A stretch of DNA of 6,619 nucleotides from Chloroflexota bacterium (GTDB taxonomy: Bacteria > Chloroflexota > Dehalococcoidia > Lucifugimonadales > Lucifugimonadaceae). The notes under the pieces were generated by a model. It was not told the origin of the DNA. It ran no database searches and worked only from the letters and a program-made list of their open reading frames with translations. This document shows, one piece after another, positions 5,602 through 6,619 of this stretch. Where the stretch lies: the NCBI GenBank assembly GCA_013911545.1, contig JACETA010000043.1, positions 1 to 6,619 on the forward strand. Direction: 5' to 3'. The position numbers and the translations under genes are program-made. Every line of letters begins with the position of its first letter. Position 1 is the first letter of the stretch.

Positions 5602-5610
5602 TGATAATAT
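5602..5610 (+). promoter_or_regulatory. Extended -10 placed for a leaderless start of the 52-aa gene
   Basis: TG (5602-5603), one base, then TAATAT (5605-5610) makes an extended -10. The ATG at 5617 begins exactly 6 nt after it, where transcription itself would begin. No Shine-Dalgarno is present. This supports the small ORF being real and leaderless. Confidence 0.45.
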
Positions 5611-5616
5611 ATAATT

Positions 5617-5775
5617 ATGAGTAATGATGATTGTAAAGTTTGCTTAGTTTGCGGATTAACCCAAGAACAACATAAAACAAATATGCATGTATTTGGAATT
5701 CAAATTGGTTGTTCATGGAACGCAATAAAAGATTATAAATTAGGAACTAAAGGTTCTAAAAAAACAGTTTCTTAG
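5617..5775 (+). CDS. Small Cys/His-rich protein (52 aa), possible metal-binding
   Basis: The short ORF starts ATG at 5617 and ends TAG at 5773-5775. It encodes C6-x2-C9-x2-C12-G, then H19, H24 and C32-S-W34, ending in a Lys-rich tail. Three Cys at three-residue spacing plus later His and Cys look like a zinc or other metal site. It fills the gap between the hydrolase and amidohydrolase genes, begins 26 nt after the hydrolase stop, and ends 20 nt inside the convergent amidohydrolase gene. I do not recognise the family. Support comes from the Cys pattern, the well-placed -10 and the way it fills the gap; conservation is untested. Confidence 0.6.
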   Translation: MSNDDCKVCLVCGLTQEQHKTNMHVFGIQIGCSWNAIKDYKLGTKGSKKTVS

Positions 5776-6544
5776 GAACGTTTCTAAATATATTCTCTTT
5801 GTCTTCTTTACTTAAAAAATAGAGATCAAAAACCCCTTTAAATGAATTTTTGTATCCTTCCCTATTAGATACAGGAGGGTAATCACTGCCCCACATTAGA
5901 TATTCAGAGGAAAATGATTCTAATGTTTGCTTAATATAACCAGAATTATCATTTTTAAAAGGAAAATTGTTGCTTAATAAACTTGGCCTTTCATTTAATT
6001 CACCTAAACCAGGAACTTTCATAAATAGATTTTTATTTTCGGATAAACTTAATACTTGTTTAAATTGATTTTTTTTATTTAAATTATCATTTTCTAATTC
6101 AGAACTTCCTACTCCAGCTAAATGCTCGATAATAAATATTGTTTCCTTGTTTCCTTCGACTAAATTTTTAAAAGAAAAAGAGGAAAATGTTTTTAAGTCA
6201 GAGGCGAGGCTTATCAATAGATTGTTTTCCGAGCAATTTTCAAAAAAATCATTTCCTTTATTTTCAAATATTTCATTATAGTTAAGATAAATCCTTACTC
6301 CTGAAACACCCCTTGAATTAAACTCATTTACTTGATCTTCTAAAGATGAATCCCAGTCAACTGAAGCAACAACAGAAAATTTATCTGGATATTTACTTTG
6401 GCAATTATAGAGATAGTCATTGGAAGAACCCTTATGCTGGACTAAAACAGATTTTTCAACTGAATTCATATCCATTTGAAATATTAAATTTTCTATTGGT
6501 TCAAACCAATTTATGCCTGCATGGCAATGAGTGTCAATATACAT
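5756..6544 (-). CDS. Metal-dependent amidohydrolase (amidohydrolase_2, TIM barrel)
   Basis: The 262-aa protein opens with Y2-I-D4-T-H6-C-H8, the DxHxH metal site at the first barrel strand. It continues with VRIYL (about 83-87), where the family has a VRL/FRL strand, then H141 in IIEHLAG and D221 in WGSDYPP, the usual metal/catalytic Asp, and ends with the usual terminal NIFRNVPKKLFF helix. The fold and motifs match amidohydrolase_2 (PF04909), whose members hydrolyse lactones and amides or decarboxylate aromatic or keto acids. The substrate is not readable; the protein is a little short for the family. It should be cytoplasmic, with no signal peptide. The ATG is 6 nt downstream of TAAAAT and has no Shine-Dalgarno, suggesting a leaderless mRNA. 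It diverges from the gene starting at 6582. Confidence 0.9.
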   Translation of the reverse strand: MYIDTHCHAGINWFEPIENLIFQMDMNSVEKSVLVQHKGSSNDYLYNCQSKYPDKFSVVASVDWDSSLEDQVNEFNSRGVSGVRIYLNYNEIFENKGNDFFENCSENNLLISLASDLKTFSSFSFKNLVEGNKETIFIIEHLAGVGSSELENDNLNKKNQFKQVLSLSENKNLFMKVPGLGELNERPSLLSNNFPFKNDNSGYIKQTLESFSSEYLMWGSDYPPVSNREGYKNSFKGVFDLYFLSKEDKENIFRNVPKKLFF

Positions 6545-6550
6545 AAATTA

Positions 6551-6556
6551 ATTTTA
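6551..6556 (-). promoter_or_regulatory. -10 box (TAAAAT) 6 nt before the amidohydrolase ATG
   Basis: Read on the minus strand, TAAAAT ends 6 nt before the start codon at 6544, the spacing expected for a leaderless transcript. No Shine-Dalgarno and no clear -35 are seen. Confidence 0.4.
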
Positions 6557-6568
6557 CTAAATTTTATG

Positions 6569-6574
6569 TAAAAT
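6569..6574 (+). promoter_or_regulatory. -10 box (TAAAAT) 7 nt before the gene at 6582
   Basis: TAAAAT is followed after 7 nt by ATG at 6582, again the leaderless geometry, with no Shine-Dalgarno between. It lies 12 bp from the divergent -10 box of the amidohydrolase gene. Confidence 0.35.
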
Positions 6575-6581
6575 AATATAT

Positions 6582-6619
6582 ATGAATCAATTAAAAGTAT
6601 TAATTTTAACCTTCTTAAT
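6582..6619 (+). CDS. Start of an unidentified gene, cut off by the window end
   Basis: Twelve full codons are visible, encoding MNQLKVLILTFL. One Lys followed by a hydrophobic run looks like the start of a signal peptide or membrane anchor. Nothing further can be said about the product. The call rests on the open frame to the window edge and the well-placed TAAAAT upstream. Confidence 0.45.
   Translation, partial: MNQLKVLILTFL

Noticed and set aside
6346..6546. 66-codon ORF on the plus strand
   Set aside because: It is antisense to the N-terminal part of the amidohydrolase gene, whose DxHxH motif fixes the true frame.

Overview
The window is a strongly AT-rich, densely packed bacterial segment with ten supportable protein genes, partial ones at both edges included, and no RNA genes, insertion sequences or CRISPR. 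The Thr/Pro linker repeats on a secreted-type cupredoxin, the low GC, the very short intergenic gaps and the mix of SDR, amidohydrolase, alpha/beta hydrolase and HPP genes recall marine Chloroflexota such as SAR202-like lineages. That assignment is inference from gene style, not proof.

Layout. Bases 1-470 (+) are the 3' part of a type-1 copper protein gene whose upstream part is a near-perfect 24-bp repeat encoding a Pro/Thr linker. Bases 597-806 (+) encode a 69-residue zinc-ribbon protein behind a good sigma70-type promoter. Bases 803-3180 form a minus-strand block: an SRPBCC protein gene (2665-3180), a translationally coupled short-chain dehydrogenase (1838-2668), then a regulator (803-1768) joining a cobalamin-binding module to a C-terminal XRE helix-turn-helix. 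An EamA-type transporter (3237-4112, +) diverges from that block and converges on an HPP-family membrane protein gene (4109-4639, -). An anchored alpha/beta hydrolase (4679-5590, +) and an unlisted 52-residue Cys/His-rich ORF (5617-5775, +) follow. A TIM-barrel amidohydrolase (5756-6544, -) diverges from a gene that starts at 6582 and leaves the window.

The point of most interest is the regulator. It keeps the DxHxxG...S...GG cobalamin-binding signature and most of the CarH/LitR-type light-sensing cap motif (W, then H, then E ten residues after the W), but it carries a C-terminal XRE domain instead of the N-terminal MerR domain of CarH/LitR. Its promoter region holds nested inverted repeats and TGTAGT repeats. 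A 15-bp element there recurs with 13 matches in the divergent promoter region of the SRPBCC-SDR operon and the transporter. My working model is a cobalamin- and possibly light-responsive switch that controls itself, the SRPBCC-SDR pair and perhaps the transporter.

All three convergent gene pairs overlap at their 3' ends. Several genes lack a Shine-Dalgarno sequence but have a -10-like hexamer 6-8 nt before the start codon, which suggests frequent leaderless transcripts.
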